In this document: positions 33,326 through 42,230 of the stretch, in pieces | Layout: every line of letters begins with the position of its first letter | Position numbering within the stretch: position 1 is the stretch's first letter | Assembly (NCBI GenBank): GCA_023388315.1 | Contig: JAEWGM010000024.1 | Span: 62,001 to 126,000, forward strand | DNA length: 64,000 nt | Source of the DNA: Bacteroidota bacterium | GTDB taxonomy: Bacteria > Bacteroidota > Bacteroidia > Bacteroidales > Dysgonomonadaceae | Direction: 5' to 3' | The notes under the pieces: model-generated | The model's database searches: none | What the model was told of the DNA's origin: nothing | The model's input: only the letters and a program-made list of their open reading frames with translations | Position numbers and translations under genes: made by a program

Positions 33326-35224
33326 TTAAGCAATCTCAATCATCACCGCATCCACCGGCACGGCGTCGCCCGGTTTCACGTGGATGTGGTGCACGGTGCC
33401 TTCATATTCGCAAGTGATGTCGTTTTCCATTTTCATGGCTTCCAAAACAAGCAAGGTGTCTCCGCGTTTCACTACATCGCCCTCTTTCACCATTACCTGC
33501 ATGATGTTTCCGGGCATAGGGCACTCGACTTTCATCGTGTTCACTTTTTCTTCCACACAGATTTCTTCCTGTTTTGTTTCGTTTACTGTTTGTTCGGCAG
33601 GTTGTTGCTCAGCTTGCGTGGCTTTAAATTCCGCTTCGCGTTGTTTACGCAAGTAACCGGTGGCAACGGCCGGGAAAAGCTCCAGCAAAAGTTGGTCTTT
33701 TTCGTCTTTGGCCAACGGAGCGTTTCCAAATTCTTCGAGCAGCGGATTATCTTGCGTTTTGTATGATGAAGTGTCGTAAGGAACCTCATCGCGCACGCCG
33801 GCAATTTGTTCACGAAAATCGGGGCTTACGGGCACGGGCGTTTTGCCGTATTCGCCTTTCACCAAAGCAATAAATTGATTGGACGGATTCGCATATTTTG
33901 GCCGTCCGTTTTTTATGTTCAACGCTGAATTTACCGCTTGCGCGCCCACAATTTGGCTGGTGGGTGTTACCAATGGCGGCAGGCCGGCATCGAGGCGCAC
34001 GCTGGGAATAAGCTCCATGGCATCTTGCAAAATATCTAACGCGTTGAATTGCTTCAATTGCGCCACCATATTGGTGTACATTCCGCCCGGTATTTCGGCG
34101 TTTTTCACTTTTTCATTCGGGTTTGGGAAACCAAAATAGGCTTCAATGGCGTGACAGGCATCCAAAAGCGCGGTTTCGTTGTTGTTTTGCACCGCGGCGA
34201 TGGCCTCGTCAAACAGTTTATCGATATGTGCGGGAAGTTCATCGGTGAGCGGATTAAACGGATTGGGGAATTGTTTCACCGCGTCGAAAGCATCCAGTTC
34301 TTTGCGAATATTTACCAATTGCGCGTTTATCTTCGCCACGGCTTCCATATTCACATCCAGTTCAATGTGGAGTTTTTTGCAGAAAATATAAATCAACTCA
34401 ATGGCAGGCGCGGCCGGCCCTCCGGCGAAATTCCAAATATTGGTATCCACAATATCCACACCGTGAACAATGGCGGTCAACACCGATGCCAAGCCAAAAC
34501 CGGGCGTGCAATGCGTGTGAAAATCAATGGGCACGTTGAGGTGTTTTTTGAAAAGCGGAATGAGCTTGGCCACCCGCGATGGCGGAATGAGCCCGCTCAT
34601 ATCTTTAATGGTGATCATATCAGCGCCCAACGCCAACATTTCTTTGGCTTTATTGAGAAAATAGTCATCGGTGAAAACATTTTCTTTTTTCACGCGCACC
34701 TCTTCTTTTTTGTTGAAAAGGCCAAGAAACCCTTTTTTCTCCACTATTTTTACTTCGTCTTCATATTTCGGATCGATGGTGTAGCACACCGCGCAATCGG
34801 CCATTCCGCCATATTTTTTGATGTATTTCACGCTGGATTTAATGTTGTCAACATCATTCAACGCGTCAAAAATGCGCATGATATTCAAACCGGAGGCTAC
34901 AGCGTTTTTGAAAAAGCCATCGATAATTTCATCGGGATACGGCGCGTAACCATATAGGTTTCGTCCTCTGGATAAGGCGGTTAACTTGGAGGTATTTCCA
35001 ATTACATCGTTAATTTTTTCCAGTCTGTGCCACGGGTTTTCACCCAAGTAGCGCATTACGGAATCGGGAACGGCGCCGCCCCATACTTCCATAGCATAAA
35101 AATTGGCATCTTTGTAATAAGGCAACACACTGTCCACTTGTGCTTGGTTCATTCTTGTGGCAAAAGCCGATTGTTGGCCGTCTCTTAAGGTGAGATCTCT
35201 GATTAACAGCTTACGATTTGTCAT
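33326..35224 (-). CDS. oadA: Biotin-dependent carboxyltransferase (oxaloacetate decarboxylase alpha / pyruvate carboxylase subunit B)
   Basis: 632 aa. An N-terminal HMGL-like TIM barrel (LIRDLTLRDGQQSAFATRM, with metal-binding His in DFHTHCTPG) is followed by the PYC/OADA domain and a C-terminal biotinyl domain with the biotinylation motif LEAMKMEND about 30 residues from the end. Either the carboxyltransferase of a sodium-pumping oxaloacetate decarboxylase or the B subunit of a two-subunit pyruvate carboxylase. No oadB, oadG or biotin carboxylase gene is adjacent, so the two cannot be separated. Monocistronic, with terminators on both sides. Confidence 0.9.
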   Translation of the reverse strand: MTNRKLLIRDLTLRDGQQSAFATRMNQAQVDSVLPYYKDANFYAMEVWGGAVPDSVMRYLGENPWHRLEKINDVIGNTSKLTALSRGRNLYGYAPYPDEIIDGFFKNAVASGLNIMRIFDALNDVDNIKSSVKYIKKYGGMADCAVCYTIDPKYEDEVKIVEKKGFLGLFNKKEEVRVKKENVFTDDYFLNKAKEMLALGADMITIKDMSGLIPPSRVAKLIPLFKKHLNVPIDFHTHCTPGFGLASVLTAIVHGVDIVDTNIWNFAGGPAAPAIELIYIFCKKLHIELDVNMEAVAKINAQLVNIRKELDAFDAVKQFPNPFNPLTDELPAHIDKLFDEAIAAVQNNNETALLDACHAIEAYFGFPNPNEKVKNAEIPGGMYTNMVAQLKQFNALDILQDAMELIPSVRLDAGLPPLVTPTSQIVGAQAVNSALNIKNGRPKYANPSNQFIALVKGEYGKTPVPVSPDFREQIAGVRDEVPYDTSSYKTQDNPLLEEFGNAPLAKDEKDQLLLELFPAVATGYLRKQREAEFKATQAEQQPAEQTVNETKQEEICVEEKVNTMKVECPMPGNIMQVMVKEGDVVKRGDTLLVLEAMKMENDITCEYEGTVHHIHVKPGDAVPVDAVMIEIA

Positions 35225-35448
35225 TTTTTTGTGGTTTTAGAAGTTAGTTTTTATTGTATTTCTTGTTTTTGCTTACAGTTTTTATAAGGTGTTAAGACAC
35301 TCAAAAACAGAATTTTAAATTTAGTATTTATTCTGCAAAGTAACAAATTAATTTCGAATTGTAAGCACAAATTAAAGAAAAATTTCTTCAATTGTTTTGG
35401 CGAGAAGAGACATTGATGGGAGAGGGTCAAAAAATGACACAAAAAACA

Positions 35449-35479
35449 CGAATCAAACCGACCTTGTCAATTTGATTCG
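35449..35479 (-). terminator. Terminator downstream of the DEAD-box helicase gene
   Basis: Arms CGAATCAAA (35449-35457) and TTTGATTCG (35471-35479) with a 13-nt loop; on the minus strand the stem is followed by GTGTTTTTT. Lies 33 nt after the helicase stop. Confidence 0.65.
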
Positions 35480-35511
35480 TGAATATTCTTGTTGTTGACG
35501 GCTAAACAGAA

Positions 35512-37239
35512 TTATCTCCTGTACTTCTGCGGTGATTTTTTCTTGTCTTTTTTGCGTTTATAGGATTTTTCGTTTCCATTGAGGCCTGTTGGATTCTCTT
35601 GGGCAATTTCCACTACTAGTTTACGGTCTTCCACAAACAGCCCTTTAAAAGATTTTACTACTTTTCGCGCAACCTCTTCGGGCACCTCGAAAAACGAAAA
35701 GTTCTGCATTAAATCGATGCGCCCGATGCGCACTTTTCCGGGCACATGATCGTTGATAAAACCCATGAGGTTGGCGGGATTGGCGCCATCAGTTTTTCCA
35801 AGGTTAATAAAAATGCGTTCATAGCCTTTTTCGGGAGTGCGTGAACGATTGCCATCGCGGCCCGATTTTTTTCCTTTTCCTCCCCTATCCCCTTTATCGG
35901 AACGTTTGTCCGAAGGTTCTTCAATTTCTTCGGCGGCCTGGTAATAATCGATTAACCGGTTGAATTCCAACGATACAATCCGTTTGATAATGTCTTCTTT
36001 CTCCAACCAATCCAGTTTGCGAAAAATGGAAGGAAGCAGCCGTTCAATCTCACTTTCATTCACTTTTACCTTTTCAATTTTATCCACAAAATTAAAAAGT
36101 TGCTTTTCGCAAATCACATCGCCTTTGGGAACTTCTCTTTTCTCAAATGTCTTGTTTATCAGCTTTTCAATTTGAGAGATTTTTCCTTTTTCCTTTACGT
36201 GAATAATGGAAATGGAAGTTCCCGTTTTTCCGGCGCGTCCGGTTCTGCCGCTGCGATGGGTGTAAATTTCGTAATCGTCGGGCAAGCCAAAGTTAATCAC
36301 GTGCGACACGTCGTCCACATCCAATCCGCGGGCAGCGACGTCGGTAGCCACCAATAATTGCAAATTTCGGTTGCGGAATTTATTCATCACATAATCGCGT
36401 TGCGCTTGCGAAAGGTCTCCGTGCAGCGAGTCGGCATCGTAACCATCCTGCATTAATTTATCGGCAATTTCTTGCGTTTCTTTTCGTGTGCGGCAAAAAA
36501 TTATTCCATACACGTTAGGATAATAATCCACAATTCGCTTCAGCGCTAAGTACTTGTCTTTGGCGTGCACCAAAAAATAAATGTGTTTTACGTTTTGCGC
36601 GCCTTCGTTTTTCCGCCCGATGGTAATTTCCAACGGATCTTCCATATATTTTTTGGTAATGCGCGCTATTTCTTTGGGCATGGTAGCCGAAAAGAGCAGC
36701 ATACTTCGTTCCTGGGGAACTTTGGAAAGAATTTCATCGATGCTTTCCGTGAAACCCATATTGAGCATTTCATCGGCTTCATCTAACACCACCGTGTGCA
36801 CGTTTTCCAACGAAACGGTTTTGCGGTTAATTAAATCAATCAGTCTCCCCGGTGTGGCCACAATAATTTGCACACCGCGTTTAAGCGTGCGAATTTGGCT
36901 TTCAATGCTCGATCCGCCATAAACGGGAAGAATTTTAATGTCATCTACATACTTGGAAAAATCAGTTAAATCGCCCGCAATTTGAAGGCACAGTTCGCGC
37001 GTAGGGCACAAAATAAGTGTTTGCGGCGAACGCAAATGTACGTTTGTTTTTTGAATGATGGGAATGCCAAAAGCGGCTGTTTTTCCGGTTCCGGTTTGCG
37101 CCAACGCGATAATGTCGCGCGTGTTTTGTAAAAGTTGAGGAATTACCTGTTCTTGCACAGGCATTGGTTGTTCAAAGCCCAATTCCGTAATGGCTTTTAA
37201 AATATTCGGATTGACTCCGGTTTCTTCAAATGTTCTCAT
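35512..37239 (-). CDS. DEAD-box RNA helicase (DeaD/CsdA-like)
   Basis: 575 aa with all core motifs: AQTGTGKTAAFG, PTRELCLQIA, ATPGRLIDLI, LDEADEMLNMGF, LLFSATMP, and HRSGRTGRAGKTG. After the helicase core come a dimerisation-like segment, a Gly/Lys/Arg/Asp-rich linker (SDKRSDKGDRGGKGKKSG), a DbpA-type RNA-binding domain (about 470-550) and a basic tail. These enzymes unwind structured RNA in ribosome assembly and cold adaptation. The putative promoter is 129 nt upstream, leaving a long 5' UTR that might be cold-responsive. Confidence 0.95.
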   Translation of the reverse strand: MRTFEETGVNPNILKAITELGFEQPMPVQEQVIPQLLQNTRDIIALAQTGTGKTAAFGIPIIQKTNVHLRSPQTLILCPTRELCLQIAGDLTDFSKYVDDIKILPVYGGSSIESQIRTLKRGVQIIVATPGRLIDLINRKTVSLENVHTVVLDEADEMLNMGFTESIDEILSKVPQERSMLLFSATMPKEIARITKKYMEDPLEITIGRKNEGAQNVKHIYFLVHAKDKYLALKRIVDYYPNVYGIIFCRTRKETQEIADKLMQDGYDADSLHGDLSQAQRDYVMNKFRNRNLQLLVATDVAARGLDVDDVSHVINFGLPDDYEIYTHRSGRTGRAGKTGTSISIIHVKEKGKISQIEKLINKTFEKREVPKGDVICEKQLFNFVDKIEKVKVNESEIERLLPSIFRKLDWLEKEDIIKRIVSLEFNRLIDYYQAAEEIEEPSDKRSDKGDRGGKGKKSGRDGNRSRTPEKGYERIFINLGKTDGANPANLMGFINDHVPGKVRIGRIDLMQNFSFFEVPEEVARKVVKSFKGLFVEDRKLVVEIAQENPTGLNGNEKSYKRKKDKKKSPQKYRR

Positions 37240-37367
37240 TTTTTTATTTGATAATGTGAGTATTAATATTTCTCCTTAACTCACAACAAAAAATAAGATG
37301 AGAGAAAATTGAAATACAAAAGGTGATTTTTTACAAAACAAAAAACGCCTCGTGAAAAAATCGGGCG

Positions 37368-37375
37368 CAAAGGTA
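37368..37375 (-). promoter_or_regulatory. Predicted helicase -7 box TACCTTTG
   Basis: Minus-strand TACCTTTGCGCCCG, a strong match to TAnnTTTG. The long leader before the ATG (about 120 nt) is a common feature of cold-shock helicase genes. Confidence 0.55.
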
Positions 37376-37398
37376 CGAAAAATATGCAACAATTTGAA

Positions 37399-38472
37399 TT
37401 AAAAGCTATAAAGAAGGTATTTTCTTAACAACATTTTTTTACCGCTGGTCACCCGCAATTCCTTTTCCAAATAATTATCCACAGAACCATAGATTTGATT
37501 AATGTGCTCAACCGCGTAATTTAAATAAGCTCTATTCACGGAAAGCATCGCTGTAACTGCCTCTTGCATAGGCTCGGGCAAGTTACGGGCATCTATCATT
37601 GCTTTGGTGGGATCGATATTTTTGTTGGAAAGCATATAGTCTTGCTCCATTGTATTTTCCGAAACACCCAACGCGTATAAAATTAAATATGTAGCGATTC
37701 CCACACCGTCTTTTCCGAGAGACCCGGTGATAACCACGGGATAATTGCTTTCATTAGTCAATATATCAAACATTTCGGCAAATTCCGGTTTGTGTTTCTC
37801 CACAATATCCACATACGATTCTTGCACATAGCGGATGGCAGCGCTTCGGTCGAAATTTTGGCTGTTGGTCAGCTCATCCAGTTTTTCGCCGTCCATTGGT
37901 GTGAGGGGCAAACTGATTTTTCGGATGGATTGATGCAATAGAACAGGATAATTGCGGGCAGTTCTTTCGGACCTGAAATCGATAACTGTTTTAATGTTTA
38001 ACCTTCTTATCCGTTCTTGATCGTAAAGCGTGGCGCTGCTTAAATCGCCCGAACGATAAATTTGTCCCCATTTTATCTGTCGGTTATCGTGGGTGAAATA
38101 GCCGCCAATATCCCGAAAGTTTTTGATGCTGTTCATATCGATGATTCTATTGGCAACAATTCCCGAAAAAGCGCCGGCAGTCCTTAAAATAAAATATTCC
38201 CTCAACCCCGAACCTGTAGGGTTCACCAGCATTACCTGATCGGTTATGCGCGTGGAAGTAACGGGTGTGAAATCGTCCAACGAATTATCTGATAATGAAG
38301 AATATATATCGATATTCCCTTCCTGGTCGGGGCTTACTTCCCATTTTAAAAGAAAGTCTCCTTCTTTGTTTTTTTCTACCACAGAAGTTATCTTTACTGC
38401 TGATGCGCAAGCGTTTAAAATCATCAACAGTAAAACACCTATTATAATATGTATTTGTTTTAAAGCGTTCAT
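37399..38472 (-). CDS. Tyrosine-phosphatase-fold lipoprotein lacking catalytic residues (predicted pseudo-enzyme)
   Basis: 357 aa from the ATG at 38472; lipobox in LILNACASA. A fibronectin-like N-terminal region precedes a Y_phosphatase3-type domain: NFRDIGGYFTHD, KWGQIYRSGDLSS, IKTVIDFRSERTARNYP. In this family the P-loop normally reads HCxxGKDRTG. Here it is TGSLGKDGVG: the nucleophilic Cys is Gly250 and the invariant Arg is Gly256. The rest of the fold is intact and the frame is open, so it appears to be a maintained, catalytically dead binding protein. A promoter box inside the longer frame supports this start. Confidence 0.8.
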   Translation of the reverse strand: MNALKQIHIIIGVLLLMILNACASAVKITSVVEKNKEGDFLLKWEVSPDQEGNIDIYSSLSDNSLDDFTPVTSTRITDQVMLVNPTGSGLREYFILRTAGAFSGIVANRIIDMNSIKNFRDIGGYFTHDNRQIKWGQIYRSGDLSSATLYDQERIRRLNIKTVIDFRSERTARNYPVLLHQSIRKISLPLTPMDGEKLDELTNSQNFDRSAAIRYVQESYVDIVEKHKPEFAEMFDILTNESNYPVVITGSLGKDGVGIATYLILYALGVSENTMEQDYMLSNKNIDPTKAMIDARNLPEPMQEAVTAMLSVNRAYLNYAVEHINQIYGSVDNYLEKELRVTSGKKMLLRKYLLYSF

Positions 38473-38487
38473 TGTTAAAGTAGCAAA

Positions 38488-38495
38488 CAAATATA
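38488..38495 (-). promoter_or_regulatory. Predicted -7 box TATATTTG of the phosphatase-like gene
   Basis: Minus-strand TATATTTG, 16 nt before the ATG at 38472. Confidence 0.5.
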
Positions 38496-38505
38496 ACCAA
38501 AACAT

Positions 38506-39023
38506 TGTTTTGTAAATTAGAAAACTTAGACAATTAACATTAAATAATTCTTAATTGTCCTTTTTTCAAAACTTTATAAGTAGGATAAAAGGTTAAAATG
38601 GGTTTCAAAAACGATGTTGAATTATTTGTTGATAACTTGTGGGTGAGTTGTGAAGAAGAATTCAAAACTAAATTTGGAAAATTGGCTGGAATAAATAGTG
38701 TTAAAAAAACAATAATAGTATAAAAAAATTAGGTTTACTTATGGGCAGTCTTTGAAAGTTCTATCAACAGCAATTTGTAACAAAAAAGAAATTAATTATT
38801 AACTTTGCTCCCAAGAAGTTTTTTACGATAAAGTATGTAATTTTCATACAATCAAATAATAAACTAACTAAAAGATGTGCATAACTTGATGAAAATAGAA
38901 AGGATAATTTTCATAACATTAAAAACAAGGTAATTGCAAAAAACTATTCAACAGTTTCAACAGGCTATCATCATTATCATATTAGTTTTTATTTTTTAAA
39001 TCTTAATATATAAATAAAGGATT
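38506..39023. other. AT-rich divergent intergenic region
   Basis: 518 bp at a strand switch: every gene from 23.5 kb to here reads left, every gene from here to 64 kb reads right. No solid gene. A 41-codon frame (38598-38723) and two DnaA-box-like variants (TTATCAACA inverted at 38628-38636, CTATCAACA at 38761-38769) are the only other signals besides the promoter at 38774-38807. Unusually A/T-rich near 38900-39020. Confidence 0.5.
38774..38807 (+). promoter_or_regulatory. Predicted promoter far upstream of nadA
   Basis: -33 element TTTG at 38774-38777 and -7 box TAACTTTG at 38800-38807. The start site would be near 38814, giving a nadA leader of about 210 nt, or a separate small transcript. 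Confidence 0.5.
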
Positions 39024-39968
39024 ATGACAAATTCAGAATTGATTGAAAAAATAAATATTCTCCGCAAAGAAAAAAACGCTATTATTTTGGCGCACTATTA
39101 CCAGGAACCCGAAATACAAGATATTGCTGATTTTGTGGGTGATAGCCTTGCCTTGGCACAATGGGCCGCTAAAACCACTGCCGATATTATTGTGCTTTGT
39201 GGTGTGCATTTTATGGGTGAAACGGCCAAAATTTTATCGCCCGATAAACGGGTTTTCATTCCCGATATGGCTGCCGGATGCTCATTGGCAGACAGCTGCC
39301 CCGCCGATGAGTTTGAAAAATTCACTAAAGCCCACCCCGATCATACGGTTATTTCGTATGTAAATACCACCGCGGCGGTGAAAGCTGTGACCGATATTGT
39401 GGTTACTTCAACCAACGCCAAGCAAATTGTGGAGTCGCTTCCCGAAGATGAGAAAATAATTTTCGGGCCCGACCAAAATTTGGGCGACTACATTAATAAA
39501 CTCACCGGGCGCGATATGTTGCTGTGGGAAGGCGCATGCCACGTTCACGAACAGTTTTCGATGGAAAAAATCATCGATTTGAAAAAACAATACCAAAACG
39601 CTTTGCTTTTAGCGCATCCCGAATGCCCAAAATACTTATTGGAAATTGCTGATCATGTGGGTTCCACCTCGTCTATTTTGAAGTTTGCTACTCAATCGGA
39701 TAACAAGCAATTTATTGTTGCCACAGAAGCGGGAATTTTGCACCAAATGCAAAAAGAAAACCCAAATAAAGAATTTATTCCCGCGCCGCCCGAAGATTCT
39801 ACTTGCGCCTGCAACGAATGTTTTTATATGAAAATGAACACGTTGCATAAACTCTATTTGTGTTTGAAAAACGAGCAGCCCGAAATTTTTGTGGACGAAG
39901 AAGTGCGTGTGAAAGCCGTGAGGCCCATTGAACGAATGTTGGAAATATCGGCAAAGTACGGATTGTAA
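39024..39968 (+). CDS. nadA: Quinolinate synthase
   Basis: 314 aa, NadA of normal length. Cysteine ligands of the 4Fe-4S cluster can be placed at Cys86 (AAGCSLADSC), Cys172 (WEGACHVHEQF) and the CACNEC cluster (261-266). Other signature blocks are ILAHYYQEPEIQDIADFVGDS in part and GPDQNLGDYI. It condenses iminoaspartate with dihydroxyacetone phosphate to quinolinate in NAD synthesis. The stop overlaps the next ATG by one base (TAATG). nadB/nadC are not adjacent. Confidence 0.97.
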   Translation: MTNSELIEKINILRKEKNAIILAHYYQEPEIQDIADFVGDSLALAQWAAKTTADIIVLCGVHFMGETAKILSPDKRVFIPDMAAGCSLADSCPADEFEKFTKAHPDHTVISYVNTTAAVKAVTDIVVTSTNAKQIVESLPEDEKIIFGPDQNLGDYINKLTGRDMLLWEGACHVHEQFSMEKIIDLKKQYQNALLLAHPECPKYLLEIADHVGSTSSILKFATQSDNKQFIVATEAGILHQMQKENPNKEFIPAPPEDSTCACNECFYMKMNTLHKLYLCLKNEQPEIFVDEEVRVKAVRPIERMLEISAKYGL

Positions 39969-40879
39969 TGGTTATACGCTTAAACAAATTCATTTCCGAA
40001 AGCGGTATCTGTTCCCGTCGCGAAGCCGATAAATTCATTCAAAACGGACAAGTTCTGGTAAACGGCAAACGTGCTGAAATTGGCACGTTGGTCTCCAAAA
40101 ACGATAAAGTTCTTGTGAACGGTTTATTGATTGAGCCGAAGGAGGAAGAAGATTTTGTGTTGCTGGCTTTCAATAAACCGCGTGGTATTGTGAGCACCAC
40201 CGACAAGAGCGAGCGCGACAACATTGTGGATTACATTAATTACCATGAACGCATTTTCCCCATTGGCAGGTTAGACAAAGATTCTCAAGGATTGATTTTT
40301 TTGACCAACGATGGCGATATCGTCAATAAAATTCTGCGCGCCGGAAACCGTCACGAGAAAGAATACATCGTAACCGTAAACAAACCGGTAACGGATGATT
40401 TCGTTAAGAAAATGTCCGCCGGCGTTCCCATTTTAGGACAAGTAACGAAAAAATGCAAAGTAGAAAAAATATCGGAATTTGTTTTTAAAATCATTTTAGT
40501 TCAAGGGCTTAACCGACAAATAAGGCGCATGTGCGAATATTTAGGCTACGAAGTGCAAAAACTGGAACGTGTGCGCATTATGAATGTTTCCTTAAAAGGA
40601 ATTGCCATAGGTGATTGGCGCTTTTTAGATGAGCAGGAAATGAGAGAATTAAAAGCGGCTATTGCCGATTCGTCCGGTGAAATGCATTCCGATATGCCAC
40701 AAAAAAATAAACCGGTTAAAAGCCGAAATATTGAAAAAAAATCACCGCGAAAAACATTTAATGAATCTACATCCAATAAATCCTCTAAAAAACACATCAC
40801 GTATTTTAACCCAAAATCCAAAGAATTGAGAGGAAAAAGAAACGAAAAACCAAAAGGGCGATATCAAAAAAGGAAATAA
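39968..40879 (+). CDS. rRNA pseudouridine synthase (RsuA/RluF-type) with basic tail
   Basis: 303 aa. N-terminal S4 RNA-binding domain (IRLNKFISESGICSRREADK) and the catalytic block PIGRLDKDSQGLIFLTNDGD with the active Asp, then GLNRQIRRMCEYLGYEV. The last about 70 residues are a Lys/Arg/Ser-rich extension (SRNIEKKSPRKTF to KGRYQKRK) beyond the usual family length, probably extra RNA-binding tail. The start overlaps the nadA stop by one base. The exact uridine target (16S versus 23S) cannot be told. Confidence 0.88.
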   Translation: MVIRLNKFISESGICSRREADKFIQNGQVLVNGKRAEIGTLVSKNDKVLVNGLLIEPKEEEDFVLLAFNKPRGIVSTTDKSERDNIVDYINYHERIFPIGRLDKDSQGLIFLTNDGDIVNKILRAGNRHEKEYIVTVNKPVTDDFVKKMSAGVPILGQVTKKCKVEKISEFVFKIILVQGLNRQIRRMCEYLGYEVQKLERVRIMNVSLKGIAIGDWRFLDEQEMRELKAAIADSSGEMHSDMPQKNKPVKSRNIEKKSPRKTFNESTSNKSSKKHITYFNPKSKELRGKRNEKPKGRYQKRK

Positions 40880-40892
40880 CGCGCTTTTTATT

Positions 40893-40900
40893 TATCTTTG
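40893..40900 (+). promoter_or_regulatory. Predicted ychF promoter (-7 box TATCTTTG)
   Basis: TATCTTTGCACCCGC is an almost ideal Bacteroidota promoter core, 86 nt before the ychF ATG. Confidence 0.65.
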
Positions 40901-40985
40901 CACCCGCAAATTTGATAATTATATAGACCCTTGTTGTCTAAAAGTCTACATTCTTTTAGCGAAGGGGTCTAACAATCTCAATAAA

Positions 40986-42089
40986 ATGGCTTTAAAGTGT
41001 GGCATAGTTGGACTTCCCAACGTTGGAAAATCAACCCTTTTCAATTGTTTATCGAATGCGAAGGCGCAAGCGGCAAATTTTCCGTTTTGCACCATCGAGC
41101 CCAATGTGGGCGTTATTACCGTTCCCGATGAGCGGCTCAATAAATTAGCCGAAATTGTGAAACCCCAACGCATTTTGCCCACCACGGTTGAAATTGTGGA
41201 TATTGCCGGATTGGTAAAAGGAGCGAGCAAAGGCGAAGGGTTGGGAAACAAGTTTTTAGCTAACATTCGCGAAACCGATGCCATTTTACACGTGTTGCGT
41301 TGCTTTGAAGATGAAAACGTAACGCACGTCGACGGTAGTGTTGACCCCGTGCGCGATAAAGAAATCATCGATGCCGAATTGCAATTGAAAGACCTTGAAA
41401 CCATTGAAGCACGCATACAAAAAGTGGAAAAACAAGCTAAAACCGGCGGCGACAAAGATGCTAAATTAGCTTTCACTGTCTATTCAAAAATACGCGAAGC
41501 GTTGCTAAAAGGAGAATCAGCACGCACGGTGACATTCGATACGAAAGACGAAGCCAAAGCCGCCGGCGAATTATATTTGTTAACATCAAAGCCGGTGCTC
41601 TATGTTTGCAATGTAGATGAAGCAAGCGCCGTAAGCGGAAACCAATTTGTGGAACAGGTGCGCGAAGCCGTGAAAAATGAAAATGCCGAAATTTTGGTTG
41701 TGGCTGCCAAAATAGAATCGGAAATTGCCGAATTTGATACGTACGAAGAACGCGAAATGTTCCTCCAAGAACTTGGGCTGGAAGAATCGGGCGTTGCCCG
41801 GTTAATTAAATCGGCTTACAAATTGCTTAACCTGCAAACCTATTTTACCGCCGGAGTACAAGAAGTGCGCGCCTGGACTTTCGAGAAAGGGTGGAAAGCG
41901 CCACAATGTGCCGGCGTTATCCACACCGATTTTGAAAAAGGTTTCATCCGCGCCGAAGTCATTAAATTCGATGATTACATCCATTACGGTTCGGAAGCTG
42001 CCGTGAAAGAAGCCGGAAAAATGAGCATCGAAGGCAAAGAATACCTTGTGCAGGACGGCGATGTAATGCATTTTCGGTTTAATGTGTGA
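40986..42089 (+). CDS. ychF: Redox-regulated ATPase YchF (Obg family)
   Basis: 367 aa. G1 motif GLPNVGKSTLFN, switch region DIAGLVKGASKGEGLGN, and in place of the GTP-specific NKxD the NVDEASA motif that gives YchF its ATP preference. The C-terminal TGS domain shows AWTFEKGWKAPQCAGVIH. A ribosome- and stress-associated ATPase, nearly universal and single-copy. Confidence 0.97.
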   Translation: MALKCGIVGLPNVGKSTLFNCLSNAKAQAANFPFCTIEPNVGVITVPDERLNKLAEIVKPQRILPTTVEIVDIAGLVKGASKGEGLGNKFLANIRETDAILHVLRCFEDENVTHVDGSVDPVRDKEIIDAELQLKDLETIEARIQKVEKQAKTGGDKDAKLAFTVYSKIREALLKGESARTVTFDTKDEAKAAGELYLLTSKPVLYVCNVDEASAVSGNQFVEQVREAVKNENAEILVVAAKIESEIAEFDTYEEREMFLQELGLEESGVARLIKSAYKLLNLQTYFTAGVQEVRAWTFEKGWKAPQCAGVIHTDFEKGFIRAEVIKFDDYIHYGSEAAVKEAGKMSIEGKEYLVQDGDVMHFRFNV

Positions 42090-42137
42090 CCCTGCTTCCC
42101 ATTTAGAATCATTATAAATAACTCTTTTTAATTGAAA

Positions 42138-42155
42138 ATATGTTTTAAAACATAT
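42138..42155. promoter_or_regulatory. 18-bp perfect palindrome upstream of lacI
   Basis: ATATGTTTTAAAACATAT, a perfect 18-bp palindrome between ychF and the LacI-family gene. It may be a site for a second regulator, or part of the ychF terminator, although no T-run follows. Confidence 0.55.
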
Positions 42156-42169
42156 AAATTTATTTTCGA

Positions 42170-42194
42170 TTAAACGATTAACCTGTTAATTTTG
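42170..42194 (+). promoter_or_regulatory. LacI-type operator half overlapping the lacI promoter
   Basis: TTAAACGATTAA (42170-42181) matches 11 of 12 positions of the operator in front of fucI. It lies directly before the -7 box TAATTTTG (42187-42194), where bound repressor would block transcription, suggesting autoregulation. Confidence 0.6.
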
Positions 42195-42230
42195 CCTTAA
42201 ATATTAGAGAGTGAGTTTTAATCCCATTGC

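Noticed and set aside
38598..38723. A 41-codon frame in the divergent gap before nadA
   Set aside because: No recognisable family, weak initiation context, and AT-rich DNA; too short to call a gene without transcription evidence.
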